A stretch of 64,000 nucleotides of DNA. It comes from Ascarosepion bandense. Taxonomy: Eukaryota > Mollusca > Cephalopoda > Sepiida > Sepiidae. Every line of letters starts with the position of its first letter. The first letter of the stretch is position 1. The notes beneath the pieces are model-generated. The model was not told the DNA's origin. It did no database searches and saw only the letters and a program-made list of their open reading frames with translations. A program made the position numbers and the translations under genes. The stretch lies in NCBI GenBank assembly GCA_037127315.1, contig JBBBDQ010001942.1, positions 1,281,001 through 1,345,000 on the forward strand. Direction: 5' to 3'. Positions 12,226-24,289 of the stretch are shown here, in pieces.

Positions 12226-12862
12226 ATGATTTATTATCAAGCATTGTACAAATAGCAACAAAAATGAGGACAATAGTCCTAATAATGTAAATACTGTAAA
12301 TACTACCTCATCTCAGAAATATAGACAAATAGAATGATCTATTATTAAACATTGTACAAATGGCAACAAAGGTGAGAACAATAGTCCGAATAATGTAAAT
12401 ACTGTAAATGCCACCTCATCTTAGAAATATAGACAAATGGAATGATCTATTATTAAACATCGTACAAATGGTAACAAAGATGGGGACAATAGTCTGAATA
12501 ATGTAAATACTGTAAATACTACCTCATCTCAGAAATATAGACAAATAGAATGATCTATTATTAAATGTTATACAAATGGCAACAAAGATGGAGACAATAG
12601 TCTGAATAATGTAAATTCTGTAAATACCACCTCATCTTAGAAATATAGACAAATAGAATGATCTATTATTAAATGTCGTACAAATGGCAACATAGATGAG
12701 GACAATAGTCTGAATAATGTAAATTCTGTAAATACCACCTCATCTTAGAAATATAGACAAATAGAATGATCTATTATTAAATGTCGTACAAATGGCAACA
12801 AAGATGAGGACAACAGTCTGAATAATGCAAATACTGTAAATACCACCATATCTCAGAAATCT
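12226..12862 (+). repeat. 106-bp tandem array derived from the PLE-B end
   Basis: About six units of roughly 106 bp carry GTACAAATGGCAACAAAGATG, AATAATGTAAATACTGTAAA and TCATCTCAGAAATATAGACA. They continue from the right arm of the preceding inverted pair and lack the CTGAAGA motif. This looks like local amplification of the terminus. Confidence 0.85.
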
Positions 12863-13279
12863 ATATTTCTGAGAACTAAAGAAATTAAGAATAGGGAAAT
12901 ATTATTAAACACTATATTACTTTTTCATTCTCCCAACTGACATATAGCCACTGCCAATGAAATATTCACAAGTTAATGGGCCAAGATTGATTTTACTCTC
13001 CATTTTAACTAGAACAAAACTAATTTTCTCTTAAATGGAGAAAGTGATTTTTTTTTTTACTAAATGGCTACAAGCTTTTTAAGTACTTTCCATTCTTGTC
13101 TTTATAATATTCTTAGTTAATCAAATAGCTGACTCCACTTAGTGAAGAAATGAATGCACCTCCCAGTGGACTACATGGGTATTGATTTACACCATCTTTA
13201 GACACTGAATTAATAAGAAACTAAAACTATTGTATTAGGCATTGTCTATGTCATAACTGACTCAGATGATGAATGCCCT
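12863..13279. other. Unassigned sequence
   Basis: No recognisable feature. AT-rich. Confidence 0.5.
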
Positions 13280-13620
13280 AAATATCAAGTGAATAGCCAA
13301 GCATGCAAATTACAATCTGGAGATACCAAAACAACTATGACAATTTAAATATCTGGGAAGTGTTTGAACAGAGGACAGAAAGTGCTACACTGAAATCTAA
13401 AGGCACATTGGGATAGATACATGTCTTCCAGAAGCTAAGCAGAATATTAAGAAACAGGAAAATTTTACTATAAAAAAAGACTACTGAACTCTTACATAAT
13501 ATCAGTTTGCCTATGTGACAGTGAATGCTGGACAATCTCACAGATGAAGAAGAAATGTGGAACAACTGAAATGTAGTTCTACAGAAGGATGCTGAGAATA
13601 CCATGGACTGAAAATGTATT
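13280..13620 (+). pseudogene. LINE-F fragment, late RT region
   Basis: Plus-strand DNA matches the family from the FKYL/GSV region through RKILL-like and GSECWTIS to YRRMLRIPW. It contains stops and frameshifts and no 3' tail. The sequence stops where the 156-bp array begins. Confidence 0.8.
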
Positions 13621-14085
13621 AATAGGGTTCAAATTACTTAGATGAACCATTGACAATTATTATTCATTTTGGACTAGTATTTCCTTCATCTTATTTCTCT
13701 TGCTTTTTATTGGAGGCTTATTCTTTATTTCTCATCTGCCCTGCTTACTTAAATATGCTTTATTACTAGTAGTATTAATAGGATTCAAATTTCTTAGATG
13801 AAGCATTGTCAATTATTATTCATTTTGGACTAGTATTTCCTTCATCTTATTTCTCTTGCTTTTTATTGGAGGCTTATTCTTTATTTCTCATCTGCCCTGC
13901 TTACTTAAATATGCTTTATTACTAGTAGTATTAATAGGATTCAAATTTCTTAGATGAAGCATTGTCAATTATTATTCATTTTGGACTAGTATTTCTTTCA
14001 TCTTATTTCTCTTGCTTTTTATTGGAGGCTTATTCTTTATTTCTCATCTGCACTGCTTACTTAAATATGCTTTATTACTAGTAGT
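13615..14085 (+). repeat. 156-bp tandem repeat, three units
   Basis: AGTATTAATAGG recurs at 13771 and 13927, and AGTATTAATA again at 14083, exactly 156 bp apart. Units are about 95-98% alike by eye. A single partial copy is recognisable at 32750-32815 (GATGAAGCATTGTCAA). Confidence 0.95.
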
Positions 14086-14090
14086 ATTAA

Positions 14091-14560
14091 TATCTATTAA
14101 AAATAATGTTCAAACATATAAATTAAAATATGTCGGCTGTTAATCCATTTCGTAAATTTCAAAACTTTCCGTAACATTGTTTACATCTGTTTACATTAAG
14201 ATCTCTTTCAGAGCAGAGATAAATATGATGTGAAATAGGAAGTTTGTAATTATAAGGCTTGATTTGACTTCCATTTAGACTTTGAAATTGTTCATGGTCT
14301 AGCAGTCTAAGATGTCAGATCAATTGAAATCTTCCCTGTGTTGTTAGGGGTTGTAGGTTCAAATCCTACTGAATGACACATAGTTTCCTAACAAAATTTC
14401 TTCAAAATTTTCAGGCCAGTAGAGATATATCTATTAATATACTGTTTAATTAAAAACAGAATATCTACTCAAATGTTAGTATCTATTAAAAATAATTTTC
14501 AAAAAAATAAATTCAAATATGTTGGCTGTTAATCCCTTTTGTATGTCTCCAGGACTTCCC
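14091..14560 (+). repeat. tRNA-like composite repeat (T-unit), copy 2
   Basis: Same organisation as 408-935. Body copies at 14091-14176 and 14478-14557 flank a tRNA-like head at about 14290-14390 whose B box reads GGTTCAAATCC. A conserved leader (TTTACATCTGTTTACATT, CAGAGCAGAGA) precedes the head. The element is duplicated or tandemly arranged in both loci. Confidence 0.55.
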
Positions 14561-14630
14561 CTAAAATATATCTGTATATGTATATATCTAATAACCACCA
14601 ATACCTATTTATAGTACAATTACCAACAAT

Positions 14631-14955
14631 CAGCCAGTTAAGTGCCATACGTGAAACATGCTTGGGCAATCATGTCTCAAAAGAGACATGACTGACTGGG
14701 CAAAAGATTATTCCGTAGTAGGTTGCCATTGCTTTTCGCGGTAGACTGGTTGCCAGCCAAGGCTATAGAACCCAACCTGTCCTGTTATTTAACCCATAAC
14801 TGGAAGGAAGTGATGGCTTAATACCTTTCTCAAGGGTATTTGCGCGTAAGTGAATGCAATGAATTCAACTGGAATTCGAACTCGGCTTTTTAATTTGTCG
14901 TTCCGAGTCGACATCCACTGCACCTCAATGCACATACATCAATAAAAAAAACAAA
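14631..14955 (-). mobile_element. SINE-A with 13-bp TSD
   Basis: Full-length tRNA-derived SINE on the minus strand. A-box-like TGAGGTGCAGTGG is near 14920 and the B-box region is near 14880. The core holds GGTTCTATAGCC and a short palindrome around the AGACATGA/TCATGTCT pair. The direct repeat AATTACCAACAAT at 14618-14630 and 14956-14968 is the target-site duplication. No protein is encoded; mobilisation by a LINE is expected. Confidence 0.92.
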
Positions 14956-15459
14956 AATTACCAACAATACATGAAAAAACTAAACGGTGAAATAACACAA
15001 AACAACAGTAGTAAATGACCCATAAAGGAGTTGATAGGCCAAAAAAAAAAAAATCAATCAATCTTGCTGTATTAACAAGAGAATATCACGGAAAATATTA
15101 TCAAGCCTTAAATTGAGTTTATATTATTCTCAGTTGAACACTTGCCAGTATCTGGTCAGAATTCTGTGAACGACTGATGCTTTTATTGTTTAATTCCCAG
15201 TCAGTCACTTATTGCATGCTTTGATCAAATGGTTTACTTCAAAGGTCTTCAGAACCGAAATATCTTCTTTCGATTTTGGCAATTTGCCGTGCATATTGTC
15301 AATGCTATTAGAATGATTAAAAATGAAGCTTTATAAATGTTCCAGCATCTCTCAATCTGCCAATAATATTTTCTTAAGAACAATGAATATGAGAGATGGG
15401 AAACATCATCAAACATCTTCCTAAACCTATTAATTTTATTTACAAAACTAACCTATTAT

Positions 15460-16078
15460 TTATCTATATTTCTTAGATGAGGTAGTCTTTACAGTATTTA
15501 CATTATTCAGACACTTGACCTCATCTTTGTTACCATTTGTATGATGTCTTGGTCGTTGTACACTCCGGCCTTTTTCAGGTGCTAGGAATTTCGAACAAAA
15601 CACTTTATTACAATCACTGGGGTATATCATCTCCATCTTTTGCATAGAGCCTCTTTTTAGTAGTCACGAGTTATCTCCCTCTAACTCTGTAAGTTACTTG
15701 TTCACTCACAACTCTTTGGGTCAAGTCACAGGAATTAACCAACGTCTATATCTATGTCCTTAAGAACAAGAACAACTAAATTTTTGGGACTTATAAAACT
15801 AATGTTTAGTAACCCTTTTTTTATCAGAGTTCATATTGCAATTTTTTGATGTTAATGCATTTCTTTAGTATTTTTGATGTTAATGGTTTTCTCTTGAATT
15901 TTTTTTACCAGGCTCTACACAAAAGGGATGGAGATTATATACACCAGTGATTGTAATAAAGTTCAAAATTTCTAGCATCTGAAGAAGGCTGGACTGTACA
16001 ACAGCTGAAACATCATACAAATGGCAACAAAGATGAAGACAATAATCCGAATAATGTAAATACTGTAAAACTAACCTA
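15460..16078. mobile_element. PLE-B remnant with inverted termini
   Basis: 15460-15760 on the minus strand and 15905-16078 on the plus strand are the same terminal family as at 11675-12225. The 15780-15900 spacer matches 39680-39880 in reverse (TTGCAATATGA.CTC, AAAACCATTAA). The GIY-YIG coding part is missing. Confidence 0.65.
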
Positions 16079-16109
16079 GTCTGGTTTAGAACTCAAGTAT
16101 TAGAATAAA

Positions 16110-16535
16110 GTGGAGATGCTTGTTACTGCATCCGGCAGCAAGGCCTCTGATTGGGAGGTTGTGAGGAGCATAGAACCACCTCTTAATTGCTGTTGTGCCC
16201 AGGTCCACCCTGACCCGGAGTGTTAGCACTTGTTAGGGTTCTAGCTATGGGCAAATAGTTAACCCTCAAACTGGGATCAAAACACGATGAAAATATAAAA
16301 ATAGACTTTTATAGTAAAAATTCCAGGATACATTTTTGAAGAAAAAAATAATGCCACTAATACATTTTTGCAGGAAATAATATTACCAGTAATCAATATT
16401 TGACTAAATAAACCTCATCATTATAACCAAAACACTAAAAAAATGCCTACCCTATAATCCCAACTTTTTGGCATTAAATAATCCACAAAGGTTAATATGC
16501 CATTAAACAAAACTCAAACTCAAACAGATGCTAAT
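16110..16535 (-). repeat. Interspersed repeat R22, copy 1
   Basis: Contains GCATCCGGCAGCAAGGCC, TGTGAGGAGCATAGAACCAC and AGGTCCACCCTGACC, then an AT-rich body and TTAAACAAAACTCAAACTCA at the far end. Matches 22495-23005 in reverse and also 38400-38720 and 31660-31835. Non-coding, class unknown. Confidence 0.8.
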
Positions 16536-16654
16536 TAATATCCTCTTAAGAACAAGAAATATAAAAGAGGGGAAATATTAGCTTCATAAACTTATTAATT
16601 TTATTTACAAAAGGAACTTAATCTGGTATAAGCATCTAATAGTAGAGCTTTAAT

Positions 16655-16925
16655 GAATGTGTGAGTTTTGTTTAATGGCATATCAACATCTGTGGGTTAT
16701 TTAATGCCAAAAAGGTGGGGTTTTAAGGTACTTTTTTAAATGTCCGGTTATAGTGAGAAGGTTGATTTAGTCAGATTGAGTTTGAGTTTTGTTTAACGGC
16801 ATATCAACCTCTGTGGGTTATTTAATGCCAAAAAGTTTTGGGACACATAATGAGAAAAGAGGGCTTGGAGAACCTAATACTCACAGAATGAACAGAAGGG
16901 AAAGAGAGACAGTGCAAGACCTTCT
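16655..16925 (+). repeat. R22 end fragments and a LINE-F scrap
   Basis: 16655-16770 and 16780-16840 are tandem copies of the R22 start. 16849-16925 encodes a LINE-F scrap (GHIMRKEGLENL-like, then EGKRDS). Confidence 0.75.
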
Positions 16926-16954
16926 CAAGGATACATGGCCCAGTAGATATATAT

Positions 16955-18405
16955 GTTTGTTAACTTAGCCCAAAGTCACCAAACATACAACCTAATTTGG
17001 CATGGAAAGCTGCCTGGAAAGTAGTTAATTCGATCCTCACTGGGTGACTCATAGAAAAAATTAACATTAAATAACCCAACAATGGTTTATATGCTGTAAA
17101 AACATACAACCTAGCTTGGCCTGGAGTAATGGTTAAGGAGTATTGTTACTACCTGAATAGTGAGTTTGATTCACTGTGTGGATAATTTAAAACCGAAACA
17201 TATTTTCTTGATAGGGACATGACATTGAAGAAGATCTTAGTCTTCCTTTGTTTTAGACATTTTTAAAATATCCCTTTATTTCGGACTAATTTTGAGGTTG
17301 GTTGCAATTCGACAGAAACATTTGCCAGTTTTAAGACAGGCAGATAATGATTTATTGGTGTCGGTCATAAGTAAGAAACAGAATCATTGTTTATATGCTT
17401 AGCAATGATTATTTACTGGGCAATCGGCTGATACTTCATTTCTGTTTTTAATTCCCTTGTCTGACATGATGCGACACTCGGAGTCCTAAGTCAAGAACCA
17501 CTTCAAAAAATTATGAGCTATGGGGGAATGCAGATATATTGGCTTGCCAACCTTTTCATAATGACAGCTTTTATTAGATGTTAATATTATAACTGCTTTT
17601 CTTTATGATTTTTTTTTTGTTTTATGAATTTCTTCAACAATTTATCGTTTCTTAGGGAGCATGAAAGACAGAAAAATAGTCTTAAGCTTTCATCACTGGG
17701 TGCATCATAGATAATTTAACATTAAATAACCCAATAATAGTTTATATGCTGTAAAAACATTCAACCTAACTAGGCATGGAGTAATGGTTAATGAGGCTAG
17801 TCAGGTTGACCATTACTACCTTAGTAGTGAGTCCGATCATCACTGGGTGCATCATAGACAAGTTAACAATAAATAACCCAACAATGGTTTATATGTTGTA
17901 AAAACATACAACCTAACACGGCATGAGGCTAGTCAGGTTGACCGTTACTACCTGAGTAGTGAGTTTGATTCTCATTGTGTGGATTATTTAAAGCTGAACA
18001 TATTTTCTTGATGGAGACATGACACAGAAGATCATAGTTTTCATCTGTTTTAGTTTTTTTTTTTGTTTCGAGTTTGGTTGCAATTCGACAGAAACGTTTG
18101 CCAGTTTTAAGACAGGCAGATAATGATTTATTGGTGTCGGTCATAAGTAAGAAACAGAATCATTGTTTATATGCTTAGCAATGATTATTTACAGTCCTAA
18201 GTCAAAAACAACTTCAAAAAATTATGAGCTTTGAGGGATGCAGATATATTGGCTTGCCGACCTTTTCATAGCAACAACTTTTATAAGGCATCAATATTAC
18301 AACTGCTTTTCTTTATAATTTGTTTTCTTTTTTGCTTTATGACATTTTGTAACAATTTATCGTCTCTTAGGTAAAATGAAAGACAAACAAAAATATTCCC
18401 AATCT
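16955..18405 (+). repeat. tRNA-like units inside a local duplication
   Basis: A tRNA-like module with A-box-like TGGAGTAATGGTTAA and B-box-like GAGTTTGATTC recurs near 17120 and 17780, with a partial copy near 17930 and a diverged one near 17000. A downstream block at about 17165-17695 is duplicated at 17950-18405 with shared TGCAATTCGACAGAAACRTT and GGTGTCGGTCATAAGTAAGA. The second copy is shortened by internal deletions. No ORF is meaningful. A tRNA-derived SINE family is possible. Confidence 0.7.
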
Positions 18406-18484
18406 TTCAGTTGAGATCTTAAAAAATTGACTTAGAAAAGAGACAAATCTACTATATGTATATTTTACATGTAAATCTACCTTT

Positions 18485-18489
<5 letters not shown>

Positions 18490-18519
<30 letters not shown>
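18490..18519. repeat. (TA)n microsatellite
   Basis: Short TA tract at the edge of the SINE-A insertion that follows; part of it lies in that SINE's target duplication. Confidence 0.9.
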
Positions 18520-18521
<2 letters not shown>

Positions 18522-18525
18522 TTGA

Positions 18526-18840
18526 TGTGTGTTGTGTTTGTGGTGCATTGGATTGGATATCAGCTCAGAATGAGAAATCAGGGAGCCGAGTTCGAATTCC
18601 AGCCGAATTCATTTCATTCACTTATGTGCAAATACCCTTGGGAAAGGTATTAATCTGTCTATTCCTTCCAGTTATGGGTTAAATAACAGAACAGATTGGG
18701 TTCTATAGCCTTGGTTGGCAACCAGTCTACTGCAGAAAGTAATGGCAACCTACTGCGGGATAATTTTCTGCCCAGTCAGTCATGTCGCTTTCGAGACATG
18801 ATCGCCCAAGCGTGTATCAGGTATGGCACTTAACTGACTG
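18526..18840 (+). mobile_element. SINE-A with 11-bp TSD
   Basis: A-box-like GTGGTGCATTGG, B-box GAGTTCGAATTCC, core GGTTCTATAGCC and 3' end AACTGACTG. The target duplication ATATGAGTTGA is at 18515-18525 and 18841-18851, so the insertion is clean. Confidence 0.94.
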
Positions 18841-18984
18841 ATATGAGTTGAATATATGGATTGAAATCTGACAAGATGAATAGAATAAATAAAGAACAGG
18901 TAGGAAAAAGGTTCTTTAATCTAACATGTTTCACTTTAACAAGTTTCTTCAGAGATTTTTTAAAAGATGAAGAAAAAGATTTTT

Positions 18985-19195
18985 TTTAAATTTTAAATCA
19001 AAATGGATCATGACTTGTGACATATAACTACCAATTTTACCCAGTAAGAATGAGGATTACTGCTGACATCCAAAGTATCATTCTTTTATTGGGAAATGGA
19101 GTTCACAGATTGTGGAAAATAGCAGTTTTGGTTTAGGGGTCAGATTCAAAATAAAAAATCCAAGGTCATAATTCCAAAAGTCATAAATATTTTAA
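18985..19195 (+). repeat. Interspersed repeat R19, copy 1
   Basis: Contains TCATGACTTGTGACATATAA, AGAATGAGGATTACTGCTGA and TTCACAGATTGTGGAAAATA. Three more copies lie at 21505-22300 in the same orientation. Confidence 0.85.
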
Positions 19196-19313
19196 GGACT
19201 TACTAAAGTAGAGCCACTCTTGATCATCTATTTTGACAAACAGCACAAATTATGTGAATTCTTATTCTTTTTCAGGTTAAGTCTTGGTTTTCTCTCTTCT
19301 TTTAAAGATGATG

Positions 19314-19789
19314 TGTTATATATCGCCGTACGACGACAAAACAACAAACACGCATATATAAAAATATAAGGTTATATTTTTATTAATACGACGAACTGTG
19401 TGGAATAGAGAATGGAAGGGTGAGAGGCGCATATAATGGGTTGACGGGAGTGTAGTCTGCCTGTGGTGTTTGTCTGCTTCCACTGGCCGTTCTCTGCTCT
19501 GGTGAATCCGTGTGTCGAGGTCTTTATATAGTCCTCTAGAACCGGGACTTTCCTTCCGGTTTTTTGCCTCGCCCACGCAACGCCCACGTAATTCTAAGAG
19601 GCACCTGATCTGTTTGCCTCTGTAGCCATTTCCGCCGCTGTCGGAAATAAGGTCAAAACGACATCCGCTCCGGCTTCGACAGGATGTATTTCACAAACAC
19701 CTGTCTTGTCGCTTCGCCGCCCCCTTCACGGATGGAAAACACCATCGCTTGCATCACTTCCTCGGGTGGGGCCAGATTGTTATATTACA
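19314..19789 (-). mobile_element. Solo LTR, copy a
   Basis: On the minus strand the LTR begins TGTAATATAACAA and ends TATATAACA (TGT...ACA). A TATA-like CTATATAAAG lies mid-LTR and an AATAAAAATATA polyadenylation-like signal lies near the end. The 4-bp duplication GATG flanks it at 19310-19313 and 19790-19793. There is no internal region, so it is a recombined solo LTR of a Gypsy-like or other retrotransposon. Confidence 0.9.
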
Positions 19790-19993
19790 GATGTAGAGAG
19801 ATATGATCACCCTACCTTTTGACATTTTAATAAAAGAAGTCAAGCAGTTTACAAAATGTTTCCCTTGCATAACATGCATTTCTGTTGAGTTGTGCAGATA
19901 ATGACAACGAACAACAGAGATATAATGATAATAAAATGTATTAACGAAGAAATGGTATTTACGAAAGTCGTTAATATAATACAGGAAAACAGG
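19790..19993. other. 204-bp spacer between two solo LTRs
   Basis: AT-rich and non-coding, apparently ordinary flanking DNA. Each LTR has its own TSD, so the spacer is not the interior of one element. Confidence 0.7.
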
Positions 19994-20424
19994 TGTAATA
20001 TAACAACCTGGCCCCACCCGAGGAAAGGCTGATGCAAGCGGGGGTGTTTTCCGGTCGTTGAAAGGAACGAATGTTTGTTTGACCTTATTTCCGGCAGTAG
20101 CGGAAATGGCTACAAGAGGCAGACAGAACAGGTGTCTCTGAGAATTACGTGGGCGTGCGTGAGCGAGGCAAAATCCGGAAGTCCCGGTTTGGAGATTATA
20201 AAAAGACCTCGGCGCACGGATTTCAGACAGAGAGACAGTCCGGACAGACCAGACCAGAGTAGCAGCGACAGAGATCGGCCGGTGAAGAGAGACACTCCCG
20301 TCAACCCTTAGAAGCGCGCTCCCTCAACTCTCTGTACCCTAGGCTACACGGTTCATCGTCATCAATAAAAATATAACTTATATTTTTATATATATGCGTG
20401 TTTGTTGTCTGTCGATATACAACA
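19994..20424 (+). mobile_element. Solo LTR, copy b
   Basis: Same family as 19314-19789 in opposite orientation. TGTAATATAAC start, TATA box ATTATAAAAAG at about 20197, AATAAA at 20364-20369, end ATACAACA. Duplication CAGG at 19990-19993 and 20425-20428. It is GC-richer than its surroundings. Confidence 0.9.
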
Positions 20425-20678
20425 CAGGGTATTAATGTGTATGTCTCTGTACGTCGTAGAGTGCAATTATCACTTCCAGTTTACAACCGGAAATACACAA
20501 CTGACTCGTAAATCTTGTAATCTGTCAAACTCCCGACACTATCACCATTTATAGTGCCTGGCACAGTTCATTATACTTAAAAGGTGGAGAGCGCCCTAAC
20601 AATTTCATAGCAAAAGATCCAAAAATTTTGTCTACTTTGTAGTCCTTAGTCTGTCTTTTTGTTTCTCCTAATCCCTGT

Positions 20679-20983
20679 GTGTTGTGGTGCAGTGGGTATT
20701 GGCTCGGAATGAGAAATCGGAGAGCCAAGTTTGAATTCCAGTTGAATTCGTTGCATTCATTTATGCGCAAATACCCTCGGGAAAGGTATTAATCCGTCTC
20801 TTCCCTCCAGTTATGGGTTAAATAATAGGACAGATTGGGTTCTATAGCCTTAGTCGGCAACCAGTTTACCGCAGAAAGCAATGGCCACCTACTGCGGGAT
20901 AATCTTCTGCCCAGTCAGTCATGTCTCTTTTGAGACATGATTGCCCAAGCGTGTATCACTTATGACACTTAACTGACTGACTG
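20679..20983 (+). mobile_element. SINE-A with 9-bp TSD
   Basis: Full-length, with A box TGTGGTGCAGTGG and core GGTTCTATAGCC. Target duplication AATCCCTGT at 20670-20678 and 20984-20992. Confidence 0.94.
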
Positions 20984-21059
20984 AATCCCTGTTTAGCCAA
21001 CAATTTCCACAAGCTTATTAGGTAGATGATTTCCTGTTTTCTTTTGTCCTTTGTACCTT

Positions 21060-21480
21060 GGAGTCCTAAAATCCAAGGATGGGACACTCATATTAAGGAA
21101 AGAAAAAATATTTCAGTGATAGAATAAATATATCGGAGATCTCTTCCACATATGAAAAAGAATATCTAGTAATACATAGAAATACAGATGGGCCAAAAAT
21201 AACTGAAGTAGAATTGGCCAAATTGAACAGTAACAAAGTGTCAGGGCCACAGACAAAATTGTAATAGATACACTAGCAGCCTTACATGATTTTGGCATAG
21301 ACAAGATTACAGAAATATTAAATGAAATCTACAACAGTCGTGATATATGGGAAGACCTAAGCAGGTTTATTTTCATAATCATCTGAGAAACCAAACAAAA
21401 TTGAAGTCCAGAAAGCAGTTAGCTTAATGAGCCACATAATAAAACTCATCATCCAAATTCAGATGAATAAAGTAGAGAAA
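21060..21480 (+). pseudogene. LINE-F fragment, early RT domain
   Basis: Conceptual translation reads EVE-AKLNSNKVSGP near 21200, then IDTLAALHDFGIDKITEILN and a SLMSH-like block near 21430. These correspond to RT motifs around the K..GPD block of F52C9.6-like LINEs. Stops are frequent and frames change, so it is dead. It is the only fragment in the window from the N-terminal RT half of this family. Confidence 0.75.
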
Positions 21481-21504
21481 AAAAAAAACTGGTGAGGTTG
21501 GTGT

Positions 21505-22300
21505 AGTGGGAGGGTAAATCAAAATGTGTCATGACTTCTGACATATAACTGCCTACTTTACCCACAAAGAATGAGGATTACTACTGACATGTAGACTGTC
21601 TAGTTTTGGGTAGCAACTAATTCAAGAGAAGCATTACACTGAATTAAAAATCATGGAGAAAATCCACTCCAGTATATTTCCTAAAATGTCATTGTCGTTC
21701 ACAGATTGTAGGAAAATAGCATATAAGTGGTTGGTGATGTTCAGGACCAAAATCAAAAATCCGAGGTCCTAATTCCAAAGGTCAGTATCAGTCTCTCAAG
21801 TCCAAAATAAAAAAATACTGGTGGTTGGGGGAATGGGTGGGTGGGTGAGTAAATCAAAATGTGTCATGACTTGTGACATATAACTGCCTACTTTACCCAC
21901 AAAGAATGAGGATTACTACAGACATCCAAAGTATCATTCTTTTATTGGGATATGGAATTCACAGATTGTGGAAAATAGCAATTTTTGGGTAGGGGTCAGA
22001 TTCAAAATAAAAAATCCAAGGTTATAATTCCAAAAATCATAAATCAGTCTGTCAAATCCAAAGTTAAAAATGCTAAGGGAGTGGAGGGGTGGCTCAGTCA
22101 AAAGGGGCTACGACTCACAAAAAATGACTGTCTACTTCACCCAAAAAATGGAAATTACTGCTGTTGTTCAGAGCATTGGTAGACCTCAAATTACGTCATT
22201 TCTATCATTTGGTACAGTTCTTTGTGATTCTGCAGTGCCAGTCCACAAAGAAGGACAGTCTTTGCCAAGACCCTTAGGCCTTACTCACACAGAGCCATTT
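21505..22300 (+). repeat. R19 copies 2-4 in tandem
   Basis: Three successive diverged copies at about 21505-21790, 21838-22055 and 22090-22300, each with the TCATGAC...GACATATAACTGCC-type start. The last is the most diverged. Confidence 0.8.
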
Positions 22301-22494
22301 TTAACTATTGATTTTACAATGAAGCCATAGACTACTGACTGTGTAGATATTTCTAAACAGGTTTGGTGCCATGGATGATATCCTTATAAATATCTCGATC
22401 TTATGAGACTATTTGGTGCCATGGAAGACATCCATATTAATGTCTCTATCTGAGGAGACTTTTGAAGAATATGACTTTAATTTCCAGGTTAATG

Positions 22495-23005
22495 TTTTGA
22501 GTTTGAGTTTGAGTTTTGTTTGATGGCTTATCAACCTCTGTAGGTTATTTAATGACAAAATGGTGGAGTTTTAACGTATTTTTTTAATGTTCAGTTATAG
22601 TGAAAAAGTTGATTTAGTCTCATCTTGATGAATTTTTATTTTTATTTTAGAAAACTGTATTCTAGTTTTATATTCAAAAATATATTGCTGGTAATAATTT
22701 TTTTCCTTCAAAAATGTGTTATGGTAATATTTCTTCTTCAAAAATGTATATTTTTCTATAAAAGTCTATTTCTATGTATATCATTCTATAAAAGGTCTAT
22801 TTTTATACTTTCATGATGTTTTGATCTCAGTTTTTGGAGAGGTTAACTATTTGCCCATAGCTGGGACCCTAACAGGTGAAACCACTCTGGGTCAGGGTGG
22901 ACCTGGGAACAACAGCAATTAAGACGTGGTTCCATGCTCCTCACAAGCTCCAAATCAGAGGCCTTTCTGCCAGACGGTTTACCCTCATACCCAAAACCAG
23001 GTTAA
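22495..23005 (+). repeat. Interspersed repeat R22, most complete copy
   Basis: Begins GAGTTTGAGTTTTGTTTGAT, passes through AT-rich sequence with repeated TTCAAAAATRTATT-like blocks, and ends near CAGAGGCCTTTCTGCCAGAC. About 510 bp. No convincing ORF. Confidence 0.8.
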
Positions 23006-23384
23006 TATTTTGGTTTTGTAACAATTGGCAGTGTTGTGTGAAACTACCTCTGGCCCAACCTATTTTATGTACAATTTCTTCTTCTCTTTTTGTTATTCAA
23101 ACTTTGGAACAGAGTGAATGATTGAAAACTGCTTCTTTATATAGCACTGTGATGTTTTAAGCATATTAAGAGCTCCATTGATTTCAAATGAATACTCTTA
23201 AGTGGATGTTTATGCATCACCGTTTTCGGTCAGGTTTCTGTTCATCAAAGATTTCTATACTTTCTTCTTGACTGACTTGTCAAGAGAAAAATATGGAAAT
23301 CTTTGACACTAGGCTTGCACTAGGCTTCTTTGTTTTTGTTTTTTTTTATCTCACGATGGTCACTAGCAAAACATTTAGCAATCA
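23006..23384. other. Unassigned sequence
   Basis: No gene or repeat partner recognised. Confidence 0.5.
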
Positions 23385-23890
23385 AATTACAAATTATCAA
23401 GCAAATACAAAAAAATTAAATATTTTGGAAGTGTTTTAACAGAGGACAGAACATGCAAAAATGAAATTCATAGGCAGATTGGAGTAGTGAAAGGTGTTTT
23501 CCAAAAGTCGAGCAAAGTATTAAGAAGCAGGAAAAAAAACCATTAGAAACAAAGAAAAGTGTACTGAACTGTTATGTAATATTGGTCCTCATATAGGGCA
23601 ATGAATGCTGGATAATAAAGAGGAGACTTGAGGCAATAGAAATGTGACTCTACAGAAGGATGCTGAGGATATCATGAATTGAACATGGGGGCAATAATAG
23701 TTTTATAGAAAATGAAAACAAAATATATACTTAGCATCAGAAAAATATAGCTGAAATTTCTAGGGCACATGGTGAGGAAAGAGGACTTAAAATATTTGAC
23801 ACTTCTGGTTGGCAGAACATGGATTAGGAGAGATAGTGAAAAGACAAAATTTACAAAGAGCTTCAAAAGACAGGAAGCTGTGGAGACCTT
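23385..23890 (+). pseudogene. LINE-F fragment
   Basis: Matches the family from FKYFGSV and TEDRTC through LNCYVI, YRRMLRIS, a HMVRKEDLK-like block and ending near KELQKTGS. Stops are present and there is no recognisable 3' tail. Confidence 0.8.
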
Positions 23891-24289
23891 TGGACAAAGA
23901 AGAATAATTAGTAAATCTGCATAATAGTTATCAAGTAAGCTTTAGAACGCAGTATACAGTACCCTATTATACATTATATATTAATCTCAATGTGACATGA
24001 GGTTCACTGGATATCAAAATGTACCCTAGAGGAGAGCAAGACATTTCTCACTGCTAAGGTATTATTTACGTCAAGAGAATGAGAGTTTTAGTGGTTGTCA
24101 GCAGACGTTCATTGGTAGTCAATGGGAATAATCATACAGTGTACTTTTCTTTAAGCTTAACCTGGAATGTTTCCAGTACCATTGTTTATAAATGGAAGAG
24201 TACAGTTAAAGAAACTCGAGCTTTAAGTTAGGCATTTTATGAGAGCCTTGTCTCTTTAGGATGCTAATACATACTTAATCATTTATTTA
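23891..24289. other. Unassigned sequence
   Basis: Nothing recognisable before the pyrimidine tract. Confidence 0.5.
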
